From positions 372,001 to 436,000 of the forward strand of contig NZ_JASJNC010000003.1 in assembly GCF_030065545.1 (NCBI RefSeq): 64,000 nt of DNA, given 5' to 3'. Both the position numbers and the translations under genes were made by a program. Each line of letters opens with the position of its first letter. Within the stretch, counting starts at the first letter, position 1. Below, one piece after another: positions 33,627 to 42,962 of this stretch. The stretch comes from Marinicella marina (GTDB lineage: Bacteria > Pseudomonadota > Gammaproteobacteria > Xanthomonadales > Marinicellaceae). The notes below the pieces were generated by a model. That model searched no databases. It was not told the origin of the DNA and saw only the letters and a program-made list of their open reading frames with translations.

Positions 33627-36023
33627 ATGCAAATGAAAAAGCTTATGGCATGCGCCATGTCGTTGTTACTTGGTGTGCAAGCATTGGCAATCACCGAACA
33701 CCACTTGAACCACGCATCGCATCTGGAATATCCAGCCGTGGTGCGGGTGTATTATAAACAACCCGCAGAACTTCAACCTTTGGTCGATGATTTTGATGTT
33801 TGGCACATCAACCAGGCGCAAAAATTTGCCACCATCCAACTCAATGATGCAAGCGAGTTGCAACTGCTGCTGCAGCAGAACCTCCCCACCAAGGTAGATC
33901 TGATGCTGATGAATCAATACCAGAACGATTTATTGCGCATCAAACAAGCTGAAAAATCTGGGGCTGGCATACCCGGATTCGCCTGTTATTCAACCGTGTC
34001 CGAGACTTTCCAAAAAATCCAGCAATTGGAAACCGAACAACCGAATTTAGTTGATTTAATTGACATTGGTGACAGTTGGGAAAAAATTCAAAACGGGGAA
34101 CAGGGTGATGATTTAAGGGTAATCAAAATCACCAATGAGAATATCAAAGCCGATAAACCAATCTTATTTATGGCATCTTCAATTCATGCCAGAGAATATG
34201 CCACTGCTGAGCTCAATACACGCTTCGCTCAGTATTTGGTCAATAACTATGGTATCGATGCTGATGTGACATGGATTTTAGATAACCATGAAATACACCT
34301 GTCATTGATCACCAATCCCGACGGTCGCAAACAAGCCCAAACCGGTATATTGTGGCGCAAAAATACCAACAATGACTACTGCAGCAACAGTAACTCCAGA
34401 GGCGTCGACTTGAATCGCAACTACCCATTCAAGTGGGGTATCGGCGGTTCGGAAAATGAATGCAGTGATGTTTTTTATGGTCTCAACCAAGCTTCTGAAC
34501 CCGAAGTGGCTTCACAAATGGACTACTTGCGCCAAATCTTCGAGGACAACAGAGGTCCTGGAGATGACGATGCAGCAGCCGATGATGCCACCGGCATTTT
34601 TATTGACATTCACAGCTTCGGCCAATTGATGTTGTGGCCCTGGGGCTACACCAACGGTGTTTCGCCCAACGACAACCAATTACAAGCCATTGGCAAACGC
34701 ACCGCTTTCATCAATAATTATTTTCCACAACCGGTCAACCAACTGGTGATCACTGGCGGGGGTTCAATCGATGCTGTTTATGGTGAACTGGGCGTGGCGT
34801 CACTGGCTTTTGAGTTAGGCACATCATTTTTTCAAGACTGTGAAACCTTTGAAACCCAAATTTGGCCAGACAACCTCAAAGCTTTGATCTATTTAGCCAG
34901 AGTCACATCGGCACCCTATCAGCAGCCATTGGGTCCCGATGTAGATTCCTTGCGGGTGATACCCAATGTCATAACAGCTGGAACCAATGTTGAAATTTCG
35001 GGCTTGGCCGATGATGATCGCTACAACCAAAGTAATACAAACCAAGCTTTCCAAACCGTGACAGCAGTTCATGCCGCTTTGAACGAATTCCCCAGTGACA
35101 GCCAAAACCAACAAACGTTAGCAGCCTCAGACGGAGCCTATGATGCGGCACAAGAAGCTTTCAGTGGTCAACTTGATACCCAAAACCTCAACACAGGTAA
35201 AAACACCGTGTTTGTTCAAGCCTCTGATGGTCAATACGAAGGTGCTGTTTTTGCTCGATTCATTGACGTCATTGAACCCAGTCAAGTGGCGCAACTCTCG
35301 GGCGTTGTGCGTGATGCACTGAGTGGTGCACCGATAGCCGGTGCTTTGCTATCTGTCAATCAGTCTGAAGCGCTCAGTGCAGCGGATGGCAATTATAACC
35401 AATACGTTCAAGCTGGCACTTCAACCTTGCAAGTTCGCGCTGAGGATTATGCCGGGTTTTCTCAAGCAGGCCTGAGTTTGGTTGCTGGCGAACAATTACA
35501 ACTTGATATTGAACTTCAACCTTTTTGTGAAATCTTTGCTGATGATGTAGAGGGTGGTAATGTAGGCTGGCAAGCTGATGCGCCATGGGCCATCAGTACA
35601 GATCAAAGTAACAGCCCAACTCGTGCTTGGACTGACAGCCCCGGTAGCGAATATGACAACCAAATAAACATCAGCCTCACTTCACCAACCATTAACATAG
35701 CTGGCGCAAATTCATTGCAGGTCAGTTATATGAATATCTGTGACACTGAGGCAGGCTATGACTATGGCATATTTGAAGTTCAATATGATGAGGGTGCATG
35801 GCAGGAAATCAGCCGATGTGACAACCAAAACAGCTGGCAAGCGGCCAATAACCAGTTGAACCCACCGGTGAATGCAATAGATTTTAGGCTACGTTTTCGC
35901 TTAGATACCGACGTCACAGTGACACGCGATGGGTGGCATATAGATGATGTCAGTGTGAAAGCATCGGGGCCTGTTTGTGGGCAGTTTATTGATGATGTTA
36001 TCTTCGCCAATGGCTTTAATTAA
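33627..36023 (+). CDS. Secreted M14 zinc carboxypeptidase with C-terminal domains and IFANGF tail
   Basis: A 798-residue exported metallopeptidase. Signal peptide about 1-21, a propeptide-like region to about 112, then the M14 domain: zinc ligands His 187 and Glu 190 (SSIHAREYATAE) and His 329 (DIHSFGQ), the substrate-binding DLNRNYPF (261-268), and catalytic Glu 396 (SLAFELGTS). After it come a regulatory-like beta domain (about 553-630, GVVRDALSGAPIAGALL) and a MAM-like or immune-inhibitor-like jelly roll (about 632-782). It ends DDVIFANGFN. It likely digests extracellular peptides. ATG 33633 is an equally possible start. Confidence 0.9.
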   Translation: MQMKKLMACAMSLLLGVQALAITEHHLNHASHLEYPAVVRVYYKQPAELQPLVDDFDVWHINQAQKFATIQLNDASELQLLLQQNLPTKVDLMLMNQYQNDLLRIKQAEKSGAGIPGFACYSTVSETFQKIQQLETEQPNLVDLIDIGDSWEKIQNGEQGDDLRVIKITNENIKADKPILFMASSIHAREYATAELNTRFAQYLVNNYGIDADVTWILDNHEIHLSLITNPDGRKQAQTGILWRKNTNNDYCSNSNSRGVDLNRNYPFKWGIGGSENECSDVFYGLNQASEPEVASQMDYLRQIFEDNRGPGDDDAAADDATGIFIDIHSFGQLMLWPWGYTNGVSPNDNQLQAIGKRTAFINNYFPQPVNQLVITGGGSIDAVYGELGVASLAFELGTSFFQDCETFETQIWPDNLKALIYLARVTSAPYQQPLGPDVDSLRVIPNVITAGTNVEISGLADDDRYNQSNTNQAFQTVTAVHAALNEFPSDSQNQQTLAASDGAYDAAQEAFSGQLDTQNLNTGKNTVFVQASDGQYEGAVFARFIDVIEPSQVAQLSGVVRDALSGAPIAGALLSVNQSEALSAADGNYNQYVQAGTSTLQVRAEDYAGFSQAGLSLVAGEQLQLDIELQPFCEIFADDVEGGNVGWQADAPWAISTDQSNSPTRAWTDSPGSEYDNQINISLTSPTINIAGANSLQVSYMNICDTEAGYDYGIFEVQYDEGAWQEISRCDNQNSWQAANNQLNPPVNAIDFRLRFRLDTDVTVTRDGWHIDDVSVKASGPVCGQFIDDVIFANGFN

Positions 36024-36050
36024 TTAAATAAAAGCCAAAACAAGTAGCTA

Positions 36051-36188
36051 TACCCACACACTTCAGTTAAAGTACGCGCCCCGCAATAAAGCGGAGACAG
36101 TGGGTATCACCTACCAGCGTGCGCAAAACAGTTTCATTTAATCTGCTATTTGTCGCACACCTTAAAGTGCAACAGCCAATGGGCTGTT
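36051..36188 (+). promoter_or_regulatory. Structured leader upstream of rhlE
   Basis: TACCCAC (36051-36057) pairs with GTGGGTA (36100-36106) and encloses CCGC-AATAAA-GCGG (36081-36094). Downstream, GTGCG/CGCAC (36119-36158) and GCAC/GTGC (36155-36170) are mutually exclusive. AACAGCC-AATG-GGCTGTT (36171-36188) forms a perfect hairpin 17 bases before the rhlE ATG. The first hairpin could also terminate the carboxypeptidase transcript, but no T-tract follows. Confidence 0.38.
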
Positions 36189-36204
36189 AAATACAGAGAA
36201 ATGA

Positions 36205-37884
36205 ATGAAATTTACAGAACTTGGCCTGTCCAAGCCACTGCAACAAGCCGTTGCAGATCAAGGATACGACACACCTTCACCGATTCAAGCCCAAGCCATA
36301 CCTGCCGTCTTATCCGGCAAGGATGTGATGGCCGCAGCACAAACTGGCACCGGAAAGACCGCCGGTTTTACCCTACCCATATTAGACATACTGGGTCGTG
36401 GCAAACCAGCCAAATTCAACAGTGCCCGAACACTTATATTGACCCCTACCCGAGAATTAGCCGCGCAAGTAGAAGCCAGTGTAAAAACCTATAGCAAGCA
36501 CGTCAAAATCCGTTCTGCAGTGGTATTCGGTGGTGTTAAAATCAATCCTCAGATGCAAAAACTGCGTCGTGGGGTGGATGTCTTGGTGGCCACACCGGGT
36601 CGATTGTTGGACTTGTACAGTCAAAATGCCGTGCGCTTTGATGATTTAGAGGTTCTGGTCCTGGATGAAGCCGATCGCATGTTGGACATGGGCTTCATTC
36701 ACGACATCAAACGCATCATTAAACTGTTGCCCAAGAAACGTCAGAACTTGATGTTTTCTGCCACTTTCTCAACCGAAATCAGACAGTTGGCCAAAACCAT
36801 CATGCACCACCCGGTTGAAATAACCATCAACCCCGAAAAAACCACTGCTGAAAGTGTGGCCCAAGTCATGCACCCAGTGGATAAACGCCGCAAAAAAGAA
36901 CTGTTGTTGCATTTGGTTGCTAAGGGACAATGGCAGCAAGTATTGGTTTTCAGCCGCACCAAACACGGTGCCAATAAACTTTCTGATTACCTCAACAAGT
37001 TTGGAGTGACCTCGCTGGCCATTCATGGCAACAAAAGCCAAGGAGCCAGAACCCGAGCTTTGGCTGAATTTAAACAAGGCAAGGTACGCGTTTTGGTGGC
37101 TACCGATATTGCGGCCCGCGGTATTGACATTGACTTGTTACCGCATGTGGTGAATTTCGATCTACCCAATGTGCCTGAAGACTATGTGCATCGCATTGGT
37201 CGAACAGGTCGTGCCGGTGCCGAAGGCGAGGCAGTGTCATTGGTCAGTGCCGATGAATTTGTGCAGCTGTTTGATATTGAGAAACTATTAGGACACCCAT
37301 TGGAACGCCAATATGTGGATGATTTCGAACCTGATCACGATGTGCCGGTGTCAAAACAAGCGATGCGCAGAGAATTGGCCAAATCTGCTGTAAAACCGAA
37401 GCGCAACAAAGCAAAAAAATCTCAACACAATAATTCCAAAGGCCAGCAACGCCCACCGAAAAAACGTCACAATGACCGAGCCAATCAGTCTCAAAATGCC
37501 AACGGTAATAATGAATACCAAGGCAAGAAAAAACCTAAAAAACCCAAACAAAGACCCTTTGTGAAAGCAGCCGTTAGAGAGAAATGGGCCAACCGCAGTG
37601 AAGCAGAGAACCAACTGGCCTATGCCCGCAGCCAAATGGCCAAAGCCGGTCAAGGTAAAAAAGCCCACAACCCATGGCAGTCTGATGAGGACGATGAGCA
37701 AGGCAACAAACGCAAAGCGGGTAAGAGACACCCAGCAGGAAATTCACACAGAAAACCCAAAGGCAGTAACCACGGTAATAGCGGCCAGAAAAAAAAACCT
37801 GCCAGGGGCAAACCGTTCAGCAACAACAAGAACAAAAAATCCAATAACCGCCGCAGCCAACCAAAAAATAAACAGCAGTCATGA
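36205..37884 (+). CDS. rhlE: DEAD-box RNA helicase RhlE
   Basis: A 559-residue ATP-dependent RNA helicase. Core motifs in order: Q motif ([16 protein letters not shown]), [66 protein letters not shown] and [10 protein letters not shown]. The core ends near residue 375. The remaining 180 residues are a Lys/Asn/Gln/Pro-rich basic tail, typical of RhlE but long. It overlaps the NYN gene by four bases. The structured leader suggests post-transcriptional control, as in cold-induced helicases. Confidence 0.93.
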   Translation: MKFTELGLSKPLQQAVADQGYDTPSPIQAQAIPAVLSGKDVMAAAQTGTGKTAGFTLPILDILGRGKPAKFNSARTLILTPTRELAAQVEASVKTYSKHVKIRSAVVFGGVKINPQMQKLRRGVDVLVATPGRLLDLYSQNAVRFDDLEVLVLDEADRMLDMGFIHDIKRIIKLLPKKRQNLMFSATFSTEIRQLAKTIMHHPVEITINPEKTTAESVAQVMHPVDKRRKKELLLHLVAKGQWQQVLVFSRTKHGANKLSDYLNKFGVTSLAIHGNKSQGARTRALAEFKQGKVRVLVATDIAARGIDIDLLPHVVNFDLPNVPEDYVHRIGRTGRAGAEGEAVSLVSADEFVQLFDIEKLLGHPLERQYVDDFEPDHDVPVSKQAMRRELAKSAVKPKRNKAKKSQHNNSKGQQRPPKKRHNDRANQSQNANGNNEYQGKKKPKKPKQRPFVKAAVREKWANRSEAENQLAYARSQMAKAGQGKKAHNPWQSDEDDEQGNKRKAGKRHPAGNSHRKPKGSNHGNSGQKKKPARGKPFSNNKNKKSNNRRSQPKNKQQS

Positions 37885-38360
37885 AGATTGGGGTCTTTGT
37901 TGATGTACAGAACATTTATTACACCACCAGAGAAGCTTTTGGCAGAACCTTTGATTACCGCAAGTTTTGGCAGCATGTCAGTGATATGGGCCAGATTGAA
38001 GTGGCCAAAGCCTATGCCATCAGTCGCAATGTAGATGACCAAAAGAAATTTCAAAGCGCATTGCGACACATCGGTTTTGATGTCATCTTAAAACCCATGT
38101 TTCGTCGCCAGGATGGCACCACCAAAGGCGATTGGGACGTTGGCATCACCATTGATGTCTTAGAGGCTGCTGCAGAATTGGATCGGGTCATCTTATTATC
38201 AGGAGATGGTGATTTTGCTATTTTGTTACAGCACATCATGAAAAAGCACGGAATCAAAACCCAAGTTTTTGGTGTACCGAAACTGACCTCAGATTCCTTA
38301 ATCAATGCCTGTACCGATTTCACCGCCATTGATGGTATTTGGCTACAAAACCCAAAATAA
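37881..38360 (+). CDS. NYN domain (PIN-like) protein
   Basis: A 159-residue protein of the NYN/LabA-like family, predicted RNA-binding or nuclease. Acidic residues expected at the active site are visible: Asp in FVDVQNIY, Asp in [14 protein letters not shown], and the pair in [12 protein letters not shown]. The Asn of DVQNIY is also conserved. The ATG overlaps the rhlE stop (ATGA), so the helicase and this protein are made together and may act on the same RNAs. That link is inference. Confidence 0.85.
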   Translation: MKIGVFVDVQNIYYTTREAFGRTFDYRKFWQHVSDMGQIEVAKAYAISRNVDDQKKFQSALRHIGFDVILKPMFRRQDGTTKGDWDVGITIDVLEAAAELDRVILLSGDGDFAILLQHIMKKHGIKTQVFGVPKLTSDSLINACTDFTAIDGIWLQNPK

Positions 38361-38473
38361 ACCCAACTGATTTTAATTGACCACCGCATAAGCTATCTTT
38401 TGATTTAAGGCCAAAGCCTCAGCTTCATCTGTTACGGCTTGAGCTCATTATTTGTAGGCTGAAATCAGTGGTG

Positions 38474-38502
38474 TTGAATAAAAGACATAATATACATTTA
38501 AT
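38474..38502 (+). promoter_or_regulatory. Promoter of the wHTH-nSTAND regulator gene
   Basis: TTGAAT (38474-38479) and TTTAAT (38497-38502) are spaced by 17 bases. A very A/T-rich, nearly palindromic stretch (38500-38530, AATTATATATAAT...ATATTATATAATT) follows and might be an operator or melt easily. Confidence 0.42.
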
Positions 38503-38545
38503 TATATATAATGTTTATATTATATAATTATTAATTTGTCGCATT

Positions 38546-41500
38546 TTGTCTATAGAATTGACTCATAGTGGTTTTTACCTCGGTGCTTGGCTGGTTCAAC
38601 CCAAACAAAATCAGCTCACCAAGGCTGGGGTTGCTCAAACCATAGAACCAAAGTTGATGGAGGTTTTGTTACACCTTAGCCTCAAATCCCCCGAAGTTGT
38701 CAGTACCGATGAACTGGTAACAAATTGCTGGCCCAATCAATACATCAGTGACAACCCAGTACATAAATGCGTGGCGCAATTACGCAAAGCTTTGGGTGAT
38801 GATGCCCGAAAGCCCAGTTACATCAAAACCATTCCCAAAAAAGGTTATGCCATCATCGCTGCAGTCAAGGGATTTGATAGACCCAATGCAATGGTCAGAC
38901 CAACTTGGTTAAACGGCCCACCATATTTGGGCTCAAAACCCTATCAAGAAAGCCATAAAAGTATTTTTTTTGGTCGCCAAAAAGCCAGTTCCGAAATCAA
39001 AAAAATCATTGATAAATTGAACTTCAATGAAACCCATGCACTGTTGATACTGGGCGCTCAGAAAGCGGGTAAAACATCACTGATTAACACTGAGATTGTG
39101 CCTTTTTTAAAAAACCCGGTGAAGCCCCTCAGTCACCCATTCTGTGGTTTCATTCAACACAGTATCAATGCCTCAGATGAAGCCATGGCACTGTCATTGC
39201 AGCAAACACTCAAGGCTCATATTGACATCGGTGCTGGTGCTGATTTTACCAATGCCTATCCACATGAACAGGCAAAATTTCTTTTGGTATTGGATCAATT
39301 CGAGCAAGTCGTCATTAATAAAGAAGCAGCTGAAATCACTGCATTTTTTGCCTGCCTCAATCAACTAATGGCTGATAAAAAGTTTTTCATCATCAGCTTA
39401 ATCGCCAATGAATATTATGCAGACCTGATGCGTCAAGAGGGTTTTCAAAAATACAAAAAAGCCGCAGTCTCTTATGACTTAATTCCACCCAATGACGACG
39501 AAATAAAACAAATCATTAAGCAACCAGTGGCCGCTGCAGGTTTGCGTTTTGAATATGACAAAACATGTTTTGAGTCATTGTCAGAACACATAACACGGGA
39601 TGCAGAAAACCTGAACAATGCCTTGCCTGTCATCAGTCAAGCCATGCGTCATCTTTGCTTACAGGTCAATGATCACAACCAATTTACCTTTCATGCCTAT
39701 CGAAAAATGGGTAGGCTCAGTGGCTTTCTGGCACACAAAGCCGAAGCAGTCTTTGATGTTTGTGAGGCACATCAAGTCGAAGCATTCAAAAAATACTTAA
39801 ACCATTTAATCAGGGTGAATAATGAGGGTGTAAAACAACTCAGCCAATGTGATCTAGCAACAATCAATGACACTGACGCCATGATTGTCATTAATCAGCT
39901 GATTGATGCCGATATCATTAGCACGCAAATGCACGAGCAACAAACTTACATCACATTGGTTCACCAATCACTGCTCAGTGAAAGTCCTACCATTCGGTCT
40001 TGGCTGAATGCCAACCAACTGCAACTGAGTATCAAAACAAACCTACAAACGCAAGCGCATTGGTGGATCAAAAATAACAAACAGAATGATTACCTGTTAG
40101 ATAATACCTATTTATTGGATCAAGCTGACACATTAAACCTCAATAACAATGAACGCGCTTTCATCAAAAAATCAAAAGCCAAAGTTCACCAAAAACACCG
40201 CATCAAACAATTTTTTGCAGCCACCATACTGTTGTTGTTGGCCAGCGTCAGTGTGCTTCTGGTCAAGAACCAAAACATCAACCAAGCGCTGCTGGTCAGT
40301 CAAACCAGCGCGGAGGCCCTGAATAATTTTTTAATCAAAGACCTGAAGCAAAAATTATATCCTATTGGCCAACTCAACCTTCTGGAAATGCTCAGCACCA
40401 AGGTCATTGCCCATTATAAGAATCAAAAAAATCCCAGCACCACCACCCAAATGCACCACATTGAAGCACTGAACACACTGGCCGAAGTTCACATCAACCA
40501 AGGGCGTTGGCAAGATGCCCACAAACACCTCACACTCGCCCAACAAAAACTCACAGACCTGCAAGCGCAAACCACAGAAACCACATATTTACTCAGTCAA
40601 ACCCAATACTGGCTTGGTTACATTGACTACTTACAAAAAGACTTTCAACAAGCACAAGGCTTCTGGCTTGAATACTTACACCAAGCACAACAACTCATGC
40701 AAGCAGAACCCAACAATAAGCAATGGCAGTTAGAACTTTCCTATGCCTTAAATAACATGGGCAGCCTTAAACTTAAAATGTTTGAGTTGGATGCTGCAGC
40801 AACGTTTTTTAATCAATCTGCCAACTTAAAGCAACAATTGGTGAACCAACACCCCGATGAGCTACAGTATTTAGCCGACTATTCCGACACCGTCTCATGG
40901 TTGGCCACCAGTAAAAGCCGCAACAACCAATTAAACGATGCCAACATGTTGTACGCCCGATCACTGCAACTGGCTGAACAATTATTTCAAACTGAAAGTG
41001 ACAACAAGATCTGGCAACACCGACTGGCCTTGGCTAATTACCGCTTGAGTTTGAGCCATTATGATTTGGGTCAATTACAGCAAGCCAAAAATCATGGCGA
41101 CCGAGCTGCACAGTTATTTACTGAGCTGACAAAAGCAGACCAAGACAACCAAAATTGGCGGGGAACGCTGATAAAAACCAACACCTTATTGGCTAAAATC
41201 AGTCGCCACAGCGGCGACATCGATCAGGCCCAGTTATTTAACAACCAAGCGTTGAATTTGTTTCAGCAGTTTCCTCAATCGGTACAAAAATTAAAAAATA
41301 GACAACTCCAACAAGTTGAAACTGAAAACATTCGAATATTATCCGCACTGGGACAGCACAAGGCAGCATGGGACAGATTCACTCGGATTTTCAAAGCCAC
41401 TACAAACCACAAGGATGTTTTGAATCATGTTGAATTGCAGTTATTGCAGTATCAGTTGCAATCAGCAGTCAGCCAAGGCGAAGCGAGCACCCTTGTTCTA

Positions 41501-41668
41501 GCACAAACCGAACTGAGTCAGTTTATTGCCGCCAACAAACACAACAGGATAGCACTGGCATTGGCCAAGCAACTATCCAGTCAATTAGGTCAACCGCTCG
41601 ATAAAGGACAAGTTGCTTACCTGAATGGCATTGAATTTAAAAACCCTGATTTTTTAACGGAGATATAA
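38546..41668 (+). CDS. Membrane-spanning transcriptional regulator: wHTH, nSTAND NTPase, TPR
   Basis: A 1040-residue protein with four parts. Residues about 8-108 form an OmpR/ToxR-type winged helix (TIEPKLMEVLLHLSLKSPEVVS...CVAQLRKALGDD...IKTIPKKGYAI). Residues about 138-500 form an nSTAND-like NTPase with FFGR, P-loop GAQKAGKTS (170-178) and Walker B FLLVLDQFEQ. One membrane helix lies at about 556-575. The rest (about 610-1000) is TPR-like helices, probably periplasmic. It resembles CadC/ToxR one-component regulators with an inserted ATPase switch. The start is TTG 38546 with no clear ribosome site, so it is uncertain. The 123-residue gene follows four bases later. Confidence 0.82.
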   Translation: MSIELTHSGFYLGAWLVQPKQNQLTKAGVAQTIEPKLMEVLLHLSLKSPEVVSTDELVTNCWPNQYISDNPVHKCVAQLRKALGDDARKPSYIKTIPKKGYAIIAAVKGFDRPNAMVRPTWLNGPPYLGSKPYQESHKSIFFGRQKASSEIKKIIDKLNFNETHALLILGAQKAGKTSLINTEIVPFLKNPVKPLSHPFCGFIQHSINASDEAMALSLQQTLKAHIDIGAGADFTNAYPHEQAKFLLVLDQFEQVVINKEAAEITAFFACLNQLMADKKFFIISLIANEYYADLMRQEGFQKYKKAAVSYDLIPPNDDEIKQIIKQPVAAAGLRFEYDKTCFESLSEHITRDAENLNNALPVISQAMRHLCLQVNDHNQFTFHAYRKMGRLSGFLAHKAEAVFDVCEAHQVEAFKKYLNHLIRVNNEGVKQLSQCDLATINDTDAMIVINQLIDADIISTQMHEQQTYITLVHQSLLSESPTIRSWLNANQLQLSIKTNLQTQAHWWIKNNKQNDYLLDNTYLLDQADTLNLNNNERAFIKKSKAKVHQKHRIKQFFAATILLLLASVSVLLVKNQNINQALLVSQTSAEALNNFLIKDLKQKLYPIGQLNLLEMLSTKVIAHYKNQKNPSTTTQMHHIEALNTLAEVHINQGRWQDAHKHLTLAQQKLTDLQAQTTETTYLLSQTQYWLGYIDYLQKDFQQAQGFWLEYLHQAQQLMQAEPNNKQWQLELSYALNNMGSLKLKMFELDAAATFFNQSANLKQQLVNQHPDELQYLADYSDTVSWLATSKSRNNQLNDANMLYARSLQLAEQLFQTESDNKIWQHRLALANYRLSLSHYDLGQLQQAKNHGDRAAQLFTELTKADQDNQNWRGTLIKTNTLLAKISRHSGDIDQAQLFNNQALNLFQQFPQSVQKLKNRQLQQVETENIRILSALGQHKAAWDRFTRIFKATTNHKDVLNHVELQLLQYQLQSAVSQGEASTLVLAQTELSQFIAANKHNRIALALAKQLSSQLGQPLDKGQVAYLNGIEFKNPDFLTEI

Positions 41669-41672
41669 AGCA

Positions 41673-42044
41673 ATGATCATAAAATTAAGTGTAGCCAAAG
41701 TTGAATTTGGCGGTAATACCGGTGAAGGACAATATTTTTATGCCTTTTCACCACAAACCATTTTTATCACCGATAAGCAGTCTGAGTTCACCATTGAATT
41801 CACTGCAAGTACAGCTGAAGACTTTGCCATGCTGGCTGTGGTCTCCAGCGATAATAACAGCACCTTCACCAACCCTACTTTTGGTTCAGGACATCGCAGC
41901 CTGAGTATCAAAACCAACAGCGAAAAATCACAATTAATCAATGTTTCTGTGATTGTTCAAGACAAGTCAGATAAGACTTTGATTAATTGCGATCCCCAAG
42001 TATTGAATGACCCTGACTTGGGTCAGCAAGTTAAGCCTGATTAA
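41673..42044 (+). CDS. Small protein of unknown function coupled to the nSTAND regulator
   Basis: A 123-residue protein without signal peptide, mostly predicted strands (KLSVAKVEFGG, EFTIEFTAST, INVSVIVQDKS), suggesting an Ig-like beta sandwich. The end CDPQVLNDPDL recalls small proteins whose C-terminus carries 'DPxxxNxP'; this is a weak impression from memory. GGAG precedes the ATG, and only four bases separate it from the regulator stop, so the two form one operon. It could be a target, ligand or modulator of the regulator. Confidence 0.6.
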   Translation: MIIKLSVAKVEFGGNTGEGQYFYAFSPQTIFITDKQSEFTIEFTASTAEDFAMLAVVSSDNNSTFTNPTFGSGHRSLSIKTNSEKSQLINVSVIVQDKSDKTLINCDPQVLNDPDLGQQVKPD

Positions 42045-42056
42045 GCAACCCACATA

Positions 42057-42081
42057 CGGTAGCCGTTAAAAAACGGCTACC
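42057..42081. terminator. Strong hairpin between convergent genes
   Basis: CGGTAGCCGTT (42057-42067) and AACGGCTACCG (42071-42081) form a perfect 11-bp stem with loop AAA. It lies 13 bases after the 123-residue gene and 20 bases after the end of the convergent gene, so it probably ends both transcripts. There is no T-tract on either side. Confidence 0.5.
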
Positions 42082-42100
42082 GCATCATATTGTCATACCA

Positions 42101-42616
42101 TCAAGGGCAGTGATTGGCGGCACAATTCAATAAATACAAATGCGTTTGTGCTGGTGTCAGCCTCAAATTGGCTTGGGCATTCAAAAAACCAGACTCACAC
42201 AAGCTGTGCCCTGGAATCACTGCTGCCTGATTCACTGCATTGAATCGGTCGACGTAGTTTTGGACACTGACGCCACAAACCATATTAGGCTGTCCTGCCA
42301 TGATGTTTAAGCCTGCTGGCCAGACACCAGTGAGTTGGCTGCTGCCCTGACATTGAGGCGGAGCCGGATTGTTTCTGACAGTTAAATGCAGGTTAGTGAC
42401 GGCATTGAATGTGGTGTGAATGTCCGGTGAACCACCGGTGAGGTCACAAACCCAGAGGTTTTGATTACCTGGGCTTAAGCCCTTACACAGCCCTTCGTTG
42501 ACAGCGTTGCCGTAAAAACTCAGCGCTTGACAGGTGTTGACTTGGGCCACCACTGGATTGATAAATGCAATGAATAATAACAATGCGATGCTTTTTGTTA
42601 AGATTGAATATTTCAT
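42101..42616 (-). CDS. Secreted Cys-rich protein of unknown function
   Basis: A 171-residue exported protein: signal peptide about 1-24 (MKYSILTKSIALLLFIAF..., cut likely after VVA). The mature part has eight cysteines spread evenly (TCQ, LCK, VCD, QCQ, VCG, LCE, NCA, HCP), likely four disulfides. Other features are Asn- and Pro-rich segments and a final NCAANHCP. No family is recognised. GGAG seven bases before ATG 42616 sets the start, 32 codons inside the longest frame. It is convergent with the nSTAND operon. Confidence 0.62.
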   Translation of the reverse strand: MKYSILTKSIALLLFIAFINPVVAQVNTCQALSFYGNAVNEGLCKGLSPGNQNLWVCDLTGGSPDIHTTFNAVTNLHLTVRNNPAPPQCQGSSQLTGVWPAGLNIMAGQPNMVCGVSVQNYVDRFNAVNQAAVIPGHSLCESGFLNAQANLRLTPAQTHLYLLNCAANHCP

Positions 42617-42962
42617 AAGAAGCTCCTGAAAATGATTGGTTTTGGGTGTCTTGTTTGAGTCAATAAAAAAAACACGGGTGTGTGCATTTCTTAATCGAAC
42701 CAAAGGATTCACCCATCAAGGAGAACACCTCCTCGACACCTTCAATACTACTCAGCACAAGTCACAAAGTTCTTACCAAAATCTGGAGAAAACCAGCGAT
42801 GTTCCTACCATGCAAGTATCATAAACTGCGGCATTGAACCAGCTAAAAAATGATTTCAATCAACGTTTTTTCGTGAACAGTTTCATGGTTTTCAACGCAC
42901 TGACAGCATGTTTCTGACGCAGGCTTACGCTTCCGCTGAGAATATATTATGATAAATACGTG
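42617..42962. other. Gene-free gap between two secreted-protein genes
   Basis: A 346-base gap between divergent genes. I see no credible coding frame. It contains a small inverted repeat AGGAG-AACAC-CTCCT (about 42719-42733) and, at the right end, a TATATT/TATTAT box (42943-42950) close to the start of the plus-strand gene. Confidence 0.4.

Noticed and set aside
37351-38069. Minus-strand hydrophobic frames opposite rhlE and the NYN gene
   Set aside because: Same artefact: antisense of the basic RhlE tail and of the NYN gene, both of which have clear family motifs.
38546-41668. nSTAND protein as an antiviral Avs-type defence gene
   Set aside because: It has an N-terminal DNA-binding winged helix and a membrane helix, no nuclease or other effector, and no defence genes nearby; a regulator fits better.
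42636-42824. 62-codon plus-strand frame in the gap before the concanavalin-like gene
   Set aside because: No ribosome site, no signal or domain, and ordinary composition for non-coding sequence.
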